A stretch of DNA of 64,000 nucleotides from Dipteris shenzhenensis (lineage: Eukaryota > Polypodiophyta > Polypodiopsida > Gleicheniales), in assembly GCA_047967505.1 (NCBI GenBank), contig CM106539.1, one strand, 5' to 3'. Under the pieces are notes generated by a model. It was not told the origin of the DNA and ran no database searches. It saw only the letters and a list, made by a program, of their open reading frames with translations. The translations under genes were made by a program, and so were the position numbers. Positions 34,974-45,916 of this stretch are shown in pieces; positions within the stretch are counted from its first letter, which is position 1, and every line of letters begins with the position of its first letter.

Positions 34974-35514
34974 TTAAATACTATTTGCAAGTCACAATGT
35001 TGACTCTAGCAAACCAAGTTCACAGTGTCTTGGTAAGAGGATCAGTGTTGCTTTCCTTTTTCGAGTATGGAGCAAATCTCCATAGGTAGAGCAGCCGGAA
35101 AGTGCAAGAGTGCACTGTCTCAGATTGGAACGCCCTTTGCAGTGTGGCGAGAGGGTAGTATATGCTACGGGTGTAGGCGAAGCCCTCAGTGACATTATTC
35201 TTTTGATTCGAGGCCATTTCGGGTCCCATTTTAGTGGTGAAAGTTTTCCGCAGGCACTCAAAAAAGTGCCTTGTTTTTTGCTGTGCGACACTGTTCTGCA
35301 GGTCGGTGAAAAGTTGCTGCAAAAATTGCATCGTATGCCTATGTGCAGAGATATTGGGAGTGACATAATCATTTTTATTGCCAATTGATGCAAAATCATC
35401 TCTAGGAAGTGACTGTGTGGTCAAATACCACTTTCATCAGTTTTGTAGATTTGCCCTTGTGAGGCAGAAGTTGTGTTTTTTGCAGTGACAAAATATTTTT
35501 GCAGTGTTCTATAA

Positions 35515-35622
35515 TGGCATCTGATGCTCTTTCATAGAGAGTCAGTGAAAAGCTTGACAAGAACAACTTCTAAGCATGGAAGTTTAGAATGATGAATTTC
35601 CATGGTCGTGGTGGATGGCAGA
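35515..35622 (+). pseudogene. Gag N-terminal remnant of element F
   Basis: ATG at 35515 begins a Gag start matching C (MASDALS, stop, RVSEKLDKNNF, stop, AWKFRMMNF). Sequence then jumps to a Gly-Arg-rich remnant (GRGGWQ) at about 35602-35622, so most of the capsid region is deleted. The CACTA-like fragment follows. Confidence 0.75.
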
Positions 35623-36425
35623 CACTACAAGGCATAGGCTCTTTTTCGACAAAAATACCGATGCATTTTACACTAATTTTTTTTTTAAATGGGCACAAAC
35701 GTAGTTATTAAAGTCGTTAAAACCGTCAGAAAAGAACTGTCGCTATATAGCGATGCTTGTAAGCATTGTTATATAGCGACACTCATAATCGTTGCTATAT
35801 AGCGACACTGATAATCGTCACTTTATAGCAACACTGGTAAATGTCGCTATATAGAGACGATTAAAAAAAGCATTAGTGGGGCTAAACAGGGCCATAGCAA
35901 GCCCTGTTTTGCCCCACTAATGCTTTTTTTTTTTGTAATTTAAAAAAAAGTTCTTTATTACAAAATTTCCCTTGCAAAAAGGGTGATACAAAATCGCTCA
36001 AATGAAATGATCGAGCAACAAAAGCATATACATGTTGAACATATACAACATTGTTTATTACAAAATTACCCTTTCGAAAAGGGTGATACAAAATTGCTCA
36101 AACGAGCGGATATACAAAATGACATACATGGCAAAGTATATGCAAACTGCTACTACTACTACTACTCATTCGAATCGTCCTCGTCATTCTCATCATCACC
36201 CTCATCTTGTTGGCCTGATCTTTGGTCCTCGTGAGCTACGCCTTCTCCCTGATCCTCATCATGTGCCTCTTATCCTTGGCCCTAGTGATCGCTCGCCTTC
36301 GGTGATGGGACGCTCGAGCTTTGACCTTAAGAGTGAACCATATAAATTGAAAATTAGATTAAAACTTAAAGAATAAAACAATTTAAAAAGTGAGATTACA
36401 TGTAGGAGTAGACTTATATCGTGTG
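35623..36425 (-). mobile_element. CACTA-like transposon end inside element F gag
   Basis: The segment begins CACTACAAGGCATAGG, like CACTA-superfamily ends. It then has subterminal repeats around CGCTATATAGCGA (35741-35862, period about 33 bp), a long hairpin (35863-35930), and a roughly 100-bp repeat (TTTATTACAAAATT...AAGGGTGATACAAAAT, near 35956 and 36056). On the minus strand 36300-36160 encodes an acidic tail (QQDEGDDENDEDDSNE) ending at a stop, as seen in CACTA transposase ends. It sits between Gag sequences GGWQ and NVECYYCGK of F. The other terminus is not seen, so it is probably truncated. Confidence 0.55.
35863..35930. repeat. Hairpin with 30-bp arms
   Basis: Arms 35863-35892 and 35901-35930 pair at 29 of 30 positions around an 8-nt loop (CATAGCAA). 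The arms contain GCATTAGTGGGGC. Confidence 0.9.
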
Positions 36426-36429
36426 AGCA

Positions 36430-38310
36430 ATGTTGAATGCTACTATTGTGGTAAAATGGATCATATGGCTAAAGACTGCTACAAAAAGTAGAATGACATC
36501 ATGAATGGAAAATTGAAACAAGGCAATTATGCATCCTCTAGTAGACAGGGTGATGACAAAAATGAGCATTTGTTTATGGTGCAGCACATGACCAATTCTG
36601 TGACAAGTGCAAAAGAAAGAAATGATGTGTGGTATGTTGACTCAGGTGTGTCAAACCACATGATAGGTCATGTAGAATGGATGTAGGATGCAAGGAAAAT
36701 GGAAAGACCAGGATTTGTGGAAACTAGTGATGATACTGCACATCCTATTGTGCAGATTGGTAAAATTCTTTTGTCTATGTAGGATGGGAAAAAGAAATAC
36801 CTGTCTGATGTATTTCATGTCCCGAATATCACCAAGAACCTGGTTTCTATTGGTCAAATGGTTGAGCAGGGCTTGCAGGACAAATTTAATCCTCATGGAT
36901 GCTTTGTTGAGGATATGAAAAATAACCGTCGCTTGATAGCAAAAGGGAAGAAGAAGGGCAGGATGTTTATGTTGGATGTGGACATGCCTGAATTGAGTGC
37001 AGTAATGTTTGCACATGGGATCGGTGTAGTTGCAGATATTGATATCTAGCATAAACGCATTGGTCATGTTAATGTACAATGACTTAAATTAATGTAGGCC
37101 CAAAATATTGTTGCAGAATTGCCTAAGTTCAAGGTTGTAGAAATGCATAAGGTATGTGAATCCTATCAATTTGGAAAACAGGCAAGGAAACCATTTCCTA
37201 GACATGTTCAAAAGAGTAAGAGGCCATTGGAATTAATCCACTCTGATGTGTGGATTACTAAAGCTGCATCTATTGGAGGCTTTCATTATTTTGTCACTTT
37301 TATTGATGACTACAGCAGAAAAGTTTGGGTGTATTTTATGAAAAAGAAAAGTGAAGTGTTTGGGCATTTCAAAGCTTTTAAAGCTATGGTTGAAAAAGAA
37401 ACAGGTTTGCAAATACAATGCCTAAGGTCAAATGGAGGGGGAGAGTGCCTCTCAAATGAGTTTGCAAGGTTCCGGTAGGAGCATGGCATAAAGCAGCAAT
37501 ATTCATGCAGTCATACCCCACAGCAAAATGGACTTGTAGAAAGGAAAAATAGGCATATTGGAGAGGTATCTCGTGCCATGATCAACAAAAAAGACCTACC
37601 AGATTATTATTGGGCTGAAGCAGTTGCTACAACAGTCTACATAATGAACAAGACTCCCACTGTAGCAATACATGGCATGATGCTAGAGGAGAGGTATACT
37701 AGTAGGAAACTAGATATTTCTCATTTGAAAGTTTTTGGTTGCATTGCTTATGTTCATGTGCTAGATGAGTTGAGATCCAAGTTGGATCCAAAAGCTGAGA
37801 AGTGCATCTTCATTGGTTATTCTCTGTAGCAGAAAGGGTATAGATGCTATAACCCTTCTACTCGTAAGTTTACAATGAGCAGAGATGTTGTTTTTGATGA
37901 GATGAGCAGCTGGTATAAACCAGTAACTGTGATTGATGATGTAGATGCACAAAATGATAATGTTGCACAGAATTCACAGCAACAATCACAAAATATTAGT
38001 GGACCTATAGTGTCCTCTAGCAGTGGTTCACATACTTCACCATGGACAAGCAGACTGAGATCAAGAGAATCTCCTCAAAGCAATGCAGGTACTGGTATGC
38101 AAGTATCATGAAAGGGAAAAGAGAAAGTAGATCAGCCCATGGTTGATGTGAATGCAGGTCACTCTTATGTGGATGGTGAATCCAGTGGCTTGTAAGAGAG
38201 CCTTGATGATGAGTTGGGTATTCCTTCTATTATTACACCTAGAGTTAGGAAGACAAGGAAAGTTTTGAGAGCACTTGGTAGTGAGCCTAGAGCTGCATTA
38301 TTTATTGGGC
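36430..38310 (+). pseudogene. Gag knuckle, protease and integrase of element F
   Basis: Homology to C and D resumes with the zinc knuckle (NVECYYCGKMDHMAKDCYK). It continues through the protease (WYVDSGVSNHM, catalytic Asp kept, Ala changed to Val) and the integrase (finger region with a stop in place of the IWH start, LIHSDVWITKAASIGG, FVTFIDDYSRK, LRSNGGGEC where D is N, QQNGLVERKNR). Stops occur near 36492, 36685, 37049, 37477 and 37829. Integrase has thus lost both its finger and a catalytic aspartate. Sequence breaks off near 38290 in the linker before reverse transcriptase. Confidence 0.85.
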
Positions 38311-39150
38311 ATGGAGGTGATTAGATCCACAAGTGGGATATGGCCTTGCAGAGGCAGTATGGATTGGACATGCTTTTCAAATATGGGATGACAGGCTGTA
38401 AGCCTATTTCAGTTCCTTTGGAGCAAAATGTGAAGCTGAGCGCAGATGCAGGTGAGCTTGTGGAAGACCCTACTATGTACAGATGCATAGTAGGAAGTTT
38501 GATTTACATGACTATTACTAGGCCAGATTTGAGCTATGGTGTTGGGTTTGGTAAGTTAGTTTATGTAGGCTCCGAGGAAACTGCATTTGGATGCGACTAG
38601 ACGCATACTGAGGCATGTGAAGTCCACATTGCAGTATGGACTATTTTATGAGACTGGGCTTTAGATACAGTTGCATGGATACACTGATGTTGATTGGGCT
38701 AGTAGTATTTCTAATAGACAATCTACCAGTGGATATGTGTTTTCTTTTGGGAGTGCTGCAGTCACTTGGAGCAACAAGAAATAGCCTACAATTGCCTTGT
38801 CGAGCACAGAGGCTGAGTACAAGGGTGTAGCAATGGCTGCATGTGAGGCAACTTGGTTGCATAAGCTACTTTATGATATGCATCAGTCTATAGATGGGCC
38901 AGTTGTCATTTATTATGACAACGTGAGGAGTATACACTTGGTAAATAACTCAGTCTATCATGCTAGAAAAAACCACATTGAGGTGCATTATCAGTATGTC
39001 AAGGAGAAGGTTCTAGTAGGTTTTATTGATCTAGTTTATGTTAGCACAAAGGATCAGGTAGCTAACATATTCATGAAGGCATCGGTTGTAGAGAAGCTGC
39101 ACAAGTTCAGACCTGCTTGGCGTGTAGGAATTGGGACTGAGCTCGAGGGG
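38311..39150 (+). pseudogene. RNase H region of element F, reverse transcriptase core deleted
   Basis: Coding similarity resumes at LQRQYGLDMLFKYGMTGCK, which in D lies downstream of YVDD, so the catalytic core is gone. The RNase H part (MSSTEAEYKGVAMAACEA, HIEVHYQYVKEKV) runs to about 39150 with frameshifts near 38560 and stops at 38664 and 38784. It ends with a purine tract GAGGGGGAG before the 3' LTR. Confidence 0.85.
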
Positions 39151-39153
39151 GAG

Positions 39154-39271
39154 TGCTGAGATATCAAGCTCCACTCGTGATATGCCAAGGTGACCGTTGT
39201 GCATTTATGTCACCGACTTGTTAGGTACAGATGTGGTTGGTACACCGCCATGAATAATATAGCTGGATGAC
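39154..39271 (+). repeat. Truncated 3' LTR of element F
   Basis: The LTR starts TGCTGAGATATCAAGCTCC and matches the first 118 bp of the 5' LTR, then switches at GCTGGATGA to the duplicated gene block. Confidence 0.88.
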
Positions 39272-39349
39272 AAAGACAAATTCAATTAGCTGCAACAACG
39301 GTTATATAGACTTGAGATAAAATCAAAAAACACTTTAACATATGTACCT

Positions 39350-39766
39350 TCATGGAAAATACGCATTCTGTAGTTGGTTTATGTAGGCTTTAGCAATGTA
39401 TTTCTTGATATAGTGACCTTTGTACCCTAGGTCTATAGCCAATTGAGAAACTTGCATAGCATTCATGCTAGAGAGTTGTGGAGCATTCCTTAAAAGACTT
39501 ATTTGGGATGCATTGAGTTTAGGCACCTGACCATCACCACCATGGGTTGCCCTAGGATGTACACCCTTTGGTTCTGTATTACCACCTATAGCCCTCTCTC
39601 TTAGTTGATCTGCAAGAGGAAGATTTCTTGTTTTATATTCCATTCTTGACCATGCATGATTTTCTTCCCTCCATTCATCAATTACTTTTTGGACAAGGTT
39701 GAAATTCTTATGCCCCTCAATCATAGGTAATTGTCCATACTGATTTGTCTCAATCATGCTATGCAC
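39350..39766 (-). pseudogene. Linker exon after FCP1-like domain (copy 1)
   Basis: A 138-codon frame (HKNFNLVQKVIDEWREENHA, then MNAMQVSQLAIDLGYKGHY) has no recognised family. It lies between the FCP1-like domain and, in copy 2, the SET-like domain. Copy 2 has a shortened version (48677-48300). Confidence 0.5.
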
Positions 39767-39769
39767 ATC

Positions 39770-40290
39770 TTAAGTTTCATCGAGTTGTAGTAAATATGGC
39801 ATCAACTCTCTCAGTAGAATATTATCATCCTTGTCTTGTACATCAAACGTTGAAGGAAATATGTAATTTGATGGAGGGCTAATGTAAGCCTTGTATGGGG
39901 AGTCATCAACAAGGATTGTCCTTCTAGCATCACATCTAAATGCCTTTGAGATTTTTGCTAAGGGTTTGAACATTGCCTCAACACCAACCTTGTCAGGCCT
40001 ATTTATCCTCGTCTTATTGTAAGTGTAGCATCCTTGCTGAGACCATATAACAAAGAAAGGGAGGATCTCATTTGCATAATTTTGCAGCTTTCCTACCATA
40101 TCAAGTACGTTATACTCCATCGCAGTTGACCAAATACCTACATTAAATCTTTGTAACAAGATTTAAAGAAATTCTATGCACCCAGGACGAACAACCATAT
40201 AACTATTTTTGCCATGGATAATAGACAAATGTATTGGAGACTTGAATAGGCAGCGACTTAATAACAGGCCATTCAAGTCTAATATGATTG
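39770..40290 (-). pseudogene. FCP1-like HAD phosphatase domain (copy 1)
   Basis: On the minus strand the domain begins IILDLNGLLLSR, continues with MVVRPGCIEFL, a stop, then LLQRFNVGIWSTAMEYNV, TRINRPDKVGVEAMFKPLAK and the motif-IV region TILVDDSPYKAYISPP, ending LQLDET. This is the order of the FCP1/NIF phosphatase domain of the HAD superfamily, which in plants includes RNA polymerase II tail phosphatase-like proteins. The first Asp of motif I is kept (DLN); the second is Asn, as I recall in a plant subgroup. One stop interrupts the domain between EFL and LLQRF. Confidence 0.7.
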
Positions 40291-40294
40291 TTAC

Positions 40295-40612
40295 TCATGA
40301 CATATCCAAAGAAATTGTATGTGGATATAGATCCAAATTCTCCTTGAAGTTGCTGGCTTCTGACTCATCCAAATTGTCAGGTGCTATGTTTTCATACATG
40401 TTTGCAACAACAATAAGATTATCTAGTCTTGTCCCCAATGTTGAGATAGTACGTTCATCCATGTTCTCTTCTAAAAGTATAGGATTCATGATATTCCTTG
40501 CAATTTTCTCCATTTTTAGGGTTATGTTTTCTTCTATACCTCTTGTATCCATCGTGTAACTGATAGTCCCCATTTTGGGTGGTATGTTGTCCTCTACATT
40601 TGGTGTCTCCAT
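40295..40612 (-). pseudogene. Acidic region before FCP1-like domain (copy 1)
   Basis: A 105-codon frame (TMDTRGIEENITLKMEKIAR, NLDESEASNFKENLDLYPH) is rich in Asn, Glu and Ile with short internal repeats (ENI-x-x-K-M, three times). Copy 2 matches almost exactly (49521-49204). No family is recognised. Confidence 0.5.
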
Positions 40613-40858
40613 ATCCTTCCATGCATCATTAGTCCTTGTGGAAGTTGAGGAATATAGAAATATTTTGATTCTTTAGAGTGTATTCAACAATGTCGAAGCA
40701 CAAAAGCATATGAAACTAATAAATAAAAATAAAGTACAAACATTATCCATCGCCATTCACTGATTCCATTGTCTTTTTGGGGAGTGGCACTGGTGCCAAT
40801 CTTTCTAAAGTCAATTGAGAATGCAAATAGTGCAACCTTTCTCTCTGAACTCATAGAG

Positions 40859-40880
40859 AGAATGGCACTAGTGCCATTCT
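40859..40880. repeat. Perfect palindrome (copy 1)
   Basis: Half-site AGAATGGCACT followed by its complement, 22 bp. Related copies lie nearby at 40790, 40895 and 40930. Confidence 0.95.
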
Positions 40881-41196
40881 TCTCTTGGGGTGGTGCTAGT
40901 GCCATTTTACATATAAGGTTATGGAGAATGCCACTAGTGCCTTTCTCTATATCCTCATTGGGAGGAGAGAATACTACTAGTGCCTCCCCCCATGTCCCAA
41001 AAGAAATGTACAATGCATGATCTGAAAGCATAGATATTGTATTACTTTGGTCCAATAGATTTGTAGAAAGCACCCAAATCCAAACTTTTGTAGCATAGTT
41101 AATACAACACAATTTTTAATCTTTGTAATGCTTTCAACTAACATAGATTCAAGAAAGGAACATAACAGTATTACCATTTCTACATAACCACAAAGA

Positions 41197-41220
41197 GAGA
41201 ATGGCACTAGTGCCATTCTC
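41197..41220. repeat. Perfect palindrome (copy 1)
   Basis: Half-site GAGAATGGCACT and its complement, 24 bp. Confidence 0.95.
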
Positions 41221-41501
41221 CATATGAGGTCACATAAAATGTTAATAGTACCTCTTACGTATAACCCGACATTGGGAGAATGACACTAGTACCATTCCCC
41301 ATGTCATTATGTCACACAATTTTATCATACCTAATGTTTAATCTCTTTAATATAATGAGAGTATGTGCAATCGAGAAAGTCCATAAAAGTCATATTATTT
41401 TGAAACTGAATACACAAGGCATAAATGAGTAGCTAAAGACCTTGCTCCAAATCTTCCAATGTAATCTTTGGGATAGCTTCAAGGTCTGCTTCAGTTAAAG
41501 G

Positions 41502-42740
41502 TCACAAGTCTTCAATGTGATGCTCACCCTCTTTAATTCCTTCATCGATAGGTGAATCAGCTCTATGTGTCTGAAGAGGCCTCTCAATGCTAGACCAAAT
41601 CTTAATATGGGGATTATTTGATGCATGTGCCACACACATAACCTCGACCTTTGTCACCTGTTGGGATGTCTTTACCAGTGAGATCACTTTTCTTTTGCTT
41701 GACAATGCTTGTAATGCCACACATCCATTAGTAAAGACGTCAACAACAATTTCATGTTCCCTACTACAATAGCACCCGATGCACTCCTTGATGATGCCAT
41801 GCTTCACAACCGCCTCTTTTTCATACTCAACATCCTCATCAGAATAAAGAATATTGTCCTCAATTATTGTGTATGGCCTTGTGTTTTCTAACATTTGCTC
41901 AAATCCATCAAACCCATCATGTGAGCTTACAAATAACAAAAAACAGAAGGTCTCAGACAAACCCTTTTGTGCACTATCTAATTTATGGATAACACCCACA
42001 AACCTTCTATGCTAAAATTGAGCCTCTATCATTGCTTCCTTGAGATTAACCATCTCTATCATTGTCATAAATGATAGCAATACATACTGTGACGGAGTGG
42101 CAACGGTCTCCATCAAGCCACAAAGCAATTTCTTGAAGGCATCCTTATCCCAACACATGCCTTTGGCAGATCCCTCTAAGGTGTCAAGCACACACAAGCT
42201 AATTGGAAGTTGTCCCTTGGAGTGACATGTTAGAAAGCTCTCCCCCTCCATCTCCATGTTCACTTGAATAATTGTCCAAGGAAAACAAGACTACGATGTA
42301 GACTTGTTACACTCTATTGAACTAATCACCCAATCAACATAGATTAACGCGGCTCCTAGGAAATCAGGTGTGGACTTGGCAACTTGCAGCTTCTCTTTGA
42401 CCCATGACTCACATGAATGCTTGAAGCTCTCATAAACAATTGAATCAATTTTGAAGTAAGTTGCAAGGGCATCCCATGTTTGATGTTGGGGCGAAGGGTG
42501 ATGTGAGTTGAACTCCTTGATGAGCACTTCTTTCAGGGCTCTATCATGCTTAATCTCCATTGCCCATTGAGACATTTCAATGGAGTCCTTGTCTTTGCTT
42601 GACTTGACCAAGACTATTTCTTTAGACTCAATCTTTACTTGAAGTGCACGTACATCTTCGTCTTCCAATGCTAGCAGACACCTCATATATGTTATTGTGG
42701 GATTTCGACCCTCATGATCACCCTGCTTCACCAATGTCAA
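41502..42740 (-). pseudogene. Central exon (copy 1), possible methyltransferase-like region
   Basis: A 413-codon frame is broken by only two in-frame stops, at 42291-42293 and 42012-42014. It contains LALEDEDVRALQ, a helical region, GKGMCWDKDAF-like sequence (AKGMCWDKDAFKKLL), and HEIVVDVFTNGCVALQAL. The last resembles the V-D-x-F-x-x-G motif I of DNA methyltransferases with SAM-binding folds, but this is weak. The stop positions differ in copy 2: there the stop lies two codons before FW, so the ancestral frame was open. No other motif confirms an enzyme. Confidence 0.5.
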
Positions 42741-42968
42741 AATCCTAATCTATTGTTCGTAGATGTCATCATCATATGTGACCATGTGTGTGTCCTTGGT
42801 AGCAAAGTTTGCGCCCATCGATATGCTTGCAACTCCTACAAAATTCTATATAAAAAAATCAATATCATCTTAGACATTCTTCTAATCCAAATCATGTAAT
42901 AGAGATAATAATGACACTAGTGCGGTTTTTCCATTACCATGTCAAAAGCATGACTTGGTAACTAGAAG

Positions 42969-42986
42969 AATGGCACTAGTGCCATT
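42969..42986. repeat. Perfect palindrome (copy 1)
   Basis: Half-site AATGGCACT and its complement, 18 bp. Copy 2 equivalent is at 51849-51866. Confidence 0.93.
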
Positions 42987-43218
42987 ATCACATCAGGGAA
43001 TTGACACTACTATCATTTCTTTTACAAAGCCATAAACATTCTTGAAATAAAAAATGCATACAAAACAAAGTTAAGACAAAGTTTATTACTCACATCCCAA
43101 CTTTGTCGATCTTTATGCCCTTTGACAAGGCCTTGGGCTGGTTTCTTTGGTCGTCTGAATGCAACACACTGAGCCCTTAGGTGTTGTAAGATATCGATAT
43201 ATGGCTGATTTTTCAAAA

Positions 43219-43831
43219 CAAGACCGTATTAGATAATTTAGGAAAAACACAATTCCCAGAATGGCAGTTTTGGAAGAAATTGTAGCTCCCCTCAATGAAA
43301 AAATAGGAGAAATATTGAAAATAGACTAGATAGCCATTCATGAAGTGTGAAATATCAACTACATTCTCAAATAATAAATAGAATATCAGTGTCTAAACTA
43401 TGTTATCATCAACAAAATAATAAACTTTGAAACCCATTTGAGTTAGATTCATCTCGTGAGCCATAGTGATGTTCAAAAACACCTTCATAATAGCGAGTCT
43501 CTAGAATTTCCATTGATATTGAGACTCACATTTGTTGTGAGCACTCTCATTTGAAAATTTCCAAAACACCATTTAAAAAATATAGAGTGTAATTAATAAC
43601 CATGAGTATTGCAATGAAAACGCACAGGCTCTTTAACTTAGTAAGATATGTAGTTGATCGAAAATCAAGATATATAGTTGAGGAGAATGAATGCAAGATA
43701 TGTAGTTGATGGAAAATCAATGGGCAATGACAAGCATTTGATGTAATTTAGGTGGCAATGACAATCATTTATTATGCACTTTCAATGTTTAGACTGACTA
43801 GCATTATTGTAAAAGGATAACTTTACATGTC
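43219..43831. other. No gene recognised
   Basis: Unique AT-rich DNA between the end of copy 1 and element G. A short internal repetition (CAAGATATGTAGTTGATCGAAA, near 43650 and 43695) is visible. Confidence 0.5.
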
Positions 43832-43944
43832 ATGTTTGTGGGGGTTAAAGGTCACTGTGCCTTAACCCCAGTTATGTACAATACTCAAACACATATATAA
43901 ATGAATGAAAAAGAAGATTAGGGTGGTTCTGCACCCACCAAAAC

Positions 43945-44463
43945 TTGTGGTACATGAAGGGTACCAAGAAGATGTGCATCTGCTTTGGTAAAGGAGACAT
44001 GCGTGTACTTGGGTACACAGATTCAGACTATGCAGGGCATGTGGATAGTAGGAGATCCACTTCTGGTTATGTGTTCACCTTTGCAGGTGGTGCAGTGTCG
44101 TGGATGTCTCGTGCACAGAAGTGCATTGCTTTGTCTACCACAGAGGCTGAGTATGTTGCAGCCACAGAGGGTTGCAAGGAGGCTATATGGCTTGATCGGC
44201 TAGTGGGAGATTTGGGGATTCATACAGGTGTACCGACATTGCATAGTGATTCCATGAGTGCTATTCAGCTAGCACAGAATCCGGTCTTTCATGCAAAGAC
44301 CAAACACATTGAGGTCAGGTATCATTTCATCAGGGAGGTACTTGAGGACAAGTGCATAGAGCTTGTCAAGGTTCATACAGATGATAACCCTGCAGATATG
44401 CTGACGAAGAGTCTACCTAGTCAGCGGTTTGAGTATTGTCGTGTATTGATGGGCATTGGATAG
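43945..44463 (+). pseudogene. RNase H remnant of element G
   Basis: An uninterrupted frame (MRVLGYTDSDYAGHVDSRRS, STTEAEYVAATEGCKEAIW, HAKTKHIEVRYHFIREVLE) encodes only the RNase H domain. It is closer to the expected sequence than B's copy, for example CPAD-like DNPADMLTKSL. No polymerase or other domain is attached. Confidence 0.9.
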
Positions 44464-44516
44464 TATGCTCACTGGTTGTTCTCCCTTAAAGGCACATTGT
44501 CCTTTAAGTGGGAGGT

Positions 44517-44687
44517 TGTGGGGGTTAAAGGTCACTGTGCCTTAACCCCAGTTATGTACAATACTCAAACACATATATAAATGAATGAAAAAGAAGATTA
44601 GGGTGGTTCTGCACCCACCAAAACTTGTGTGGCTCTTTGTCTCTCTCTCTCCTTCTTCCATTCTTGCTTCCGTTGAGAGCACTCTCA
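44517..44687 (+). repeat. 3' LTR of element G
   Basis: 171 bp, TGTGGGGG...ACTCTCA, preceded by AAGTGGGAGGT and followed by the target duplication. Confidence 0.93.
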
Positions 44688-44751
44688 ATGTTGATTACTC
44701 ATTGCAAAGTAAAAAAGCACACTTTAGGATGAAAACATGACAACTTGTTGA

Positions 44752-45049
44752 TGTTGGGATATCTCAAGGTGTATGCCTCAGGCACACCTTATGTTTCTAT
44801 GTGTGAGTGCTAGAGGCACAGTTAGGTGCCCACAAGCACAGTTAGGTGGTGGAAGAGCCACATAGGATGATTGAGAGAATCTAGGAGCAGATCGAGGAGA
44901 TGATTGTGGAGCTCTGAAGTCATCAGTGATGTCAGTGAGCATGTATGAGGTGCCTACTTAAGGACCTCACTCTTCTTCATTCTACAAGCAAGTAATGCAA
45001 GTCTTCTGAGTTTGTGTCCACTCTTTCCTTTCCTTTCAGTTTACCAACA
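44752..45049 (+). repeat. 5' LTR of element H
   Basis: TGTTGGGATATCTCAAGG...TTTACCAACA. Confidence 0.93.
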
Positions 45050-45061
45050 TGGTATCAGAGC
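45050..45061 (+). other. Primer-binding site of element H
   Basis: TGGTATCAGAGC adjoins the LTR. Confidence 0.93.
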
Positions 45062-45916
45062 CCTTTGATTCCCCTTGAGCCCATTTCTGCCACATCATCT
45101 TCTTCTTCTTCATCTTCTTCTTCTCCATTTTCCTCTTTCTTCCCAAAATCTTTGAGAGCTTGGTTCTCCACCTACAAATGACCATTGCCCAAACCCTCTG
45201 AGCTGGAAACTCCTCTAGTATGGATGAACTTCCACCTGCAAGCAATTGAAGAAAAAACGTCTGTGGTGGCTGCCATTCCCCAAACATCGCATTTTTTGCC
45301 ATATCTTCTACTGCTCAATACTCCCTTCCTGCTCCGCCATTGCCTGAGCCCTCTTAGGAGTAGATGGGCGACCTCAAGAAGAAGATTTTGAGCCATTTTT
45401 CAGCTCATTTGGTTCAGTTCGAGGGAGAAATCATCAAAACTCAGGTTCAGCCTGTAGCAACTCTCCCGGGCAAAAGTGTGCACCATTTCGTCCAACCTCT
45501 GTGCTGGACCCTCTCTGGTATATGAGCATTATTTTTCTTCAGAAAGCCCTCTTTTCCTTGCTTTGAAGAGTGAGCTACAAGCCCTCCAAGTTCAGCCTTT
45601 TAGTTTTAACAGTTTTGGACAAGTTTTTGAAGATGATGCTACATAAAATGCTACTCTAGCATTTCTGGTTTTTTGAAACTTTCAATAACTTCAATACAAG
45701 TGTGGTTTCAGTTTTGTTTTGAATTGCTAGACCTGGGTTTGATTGGAAAGTATTCATTTTAGCCACTTCTATGAAGCATGTAAGAAGAAGCATCATTGAT
45801 TGAATATTGGTCACTAGTCTTTGCTACATCAAGTGCTCATATTTTGGAAGTCTTTCCGTTATTTTTTGCCTTGTAAGAGAGATAGACACTGCCCAATATT
45901 TGGGTTAGACCCTCTC
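45062..45916 (+). other. Leader of element H
   Basis: An 855-bp leader with short frames and a CTTCTT-rich stretch (45100-45140); no domain is recognised. Confidence 0.6.

Larger units (their letters stand above)
34619..39271 (+). mobile_element. Ty1/copia element F, decayed, 3' LTR truncated
   Basis: F starts with a 355-bp LTR (34619-34973) of the C family. It carries a leader, a broken Gag interrupted by a CACTA-like fragment (35623-36425), protease-integrase, and RNase H. The 3' LTR begins at 39154 but is cut at about 39271, where the duplicated gene block starts. The sequence after the 5' LTR lacks the primer-binding site expected there. Reverse transcriptase is missing between about 38290 and 38330. 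The 3' truncation removes any target duplication. Confidence 0.88.
39272..43218 (-). pseudogene. Truncated duplicate (copy 1) of the SET/FCP1 gene block
   Basis: This segment is collinear and nearly identical to 48217-52087. It contains, in minus-strand order, the central exon (42740-41502), a palindrome-bearing intronic stretch, the acidic exon (40612-40295), the FCP1-like domain and the segment at 39766-39350. It lacks the SET-like exon on one side and the N-terminal exons on the other; both ends are cut (39272 joins element F, 43218 joins unrelated sequence). It cannot encode a full product. Confidence 0.9.
43837..44687 (+). mobile_element. Element G, 851-bp internally deleted copia relic (B family)
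   Basis: G starts with the first 112 bp of a B-type LTR (43837-43948). It jumps directly into RNase H coding sequence and ends with a full 171-bp LTR (44517-44687). It is flanked by a perfect 5-bp target duplication ATGTT (43832-43836 and 44688-44692). The flanking duplication shows the full element inserted here and then lost most of its interior, including the end of its 5' LTR. Confidence 0.93.

Noticed and set aside
35741-35862. Centromere-like or telomere-like repeat
   Set aside because: Only about four units of 33 bp within a CACTA-like end, best explained as subterminal repeats.
41502-42740. Functional DNA methyltransferase gene
   Set aside because: Motif I match is weak, other motifs are not seen, and the frame has stops in both copies.
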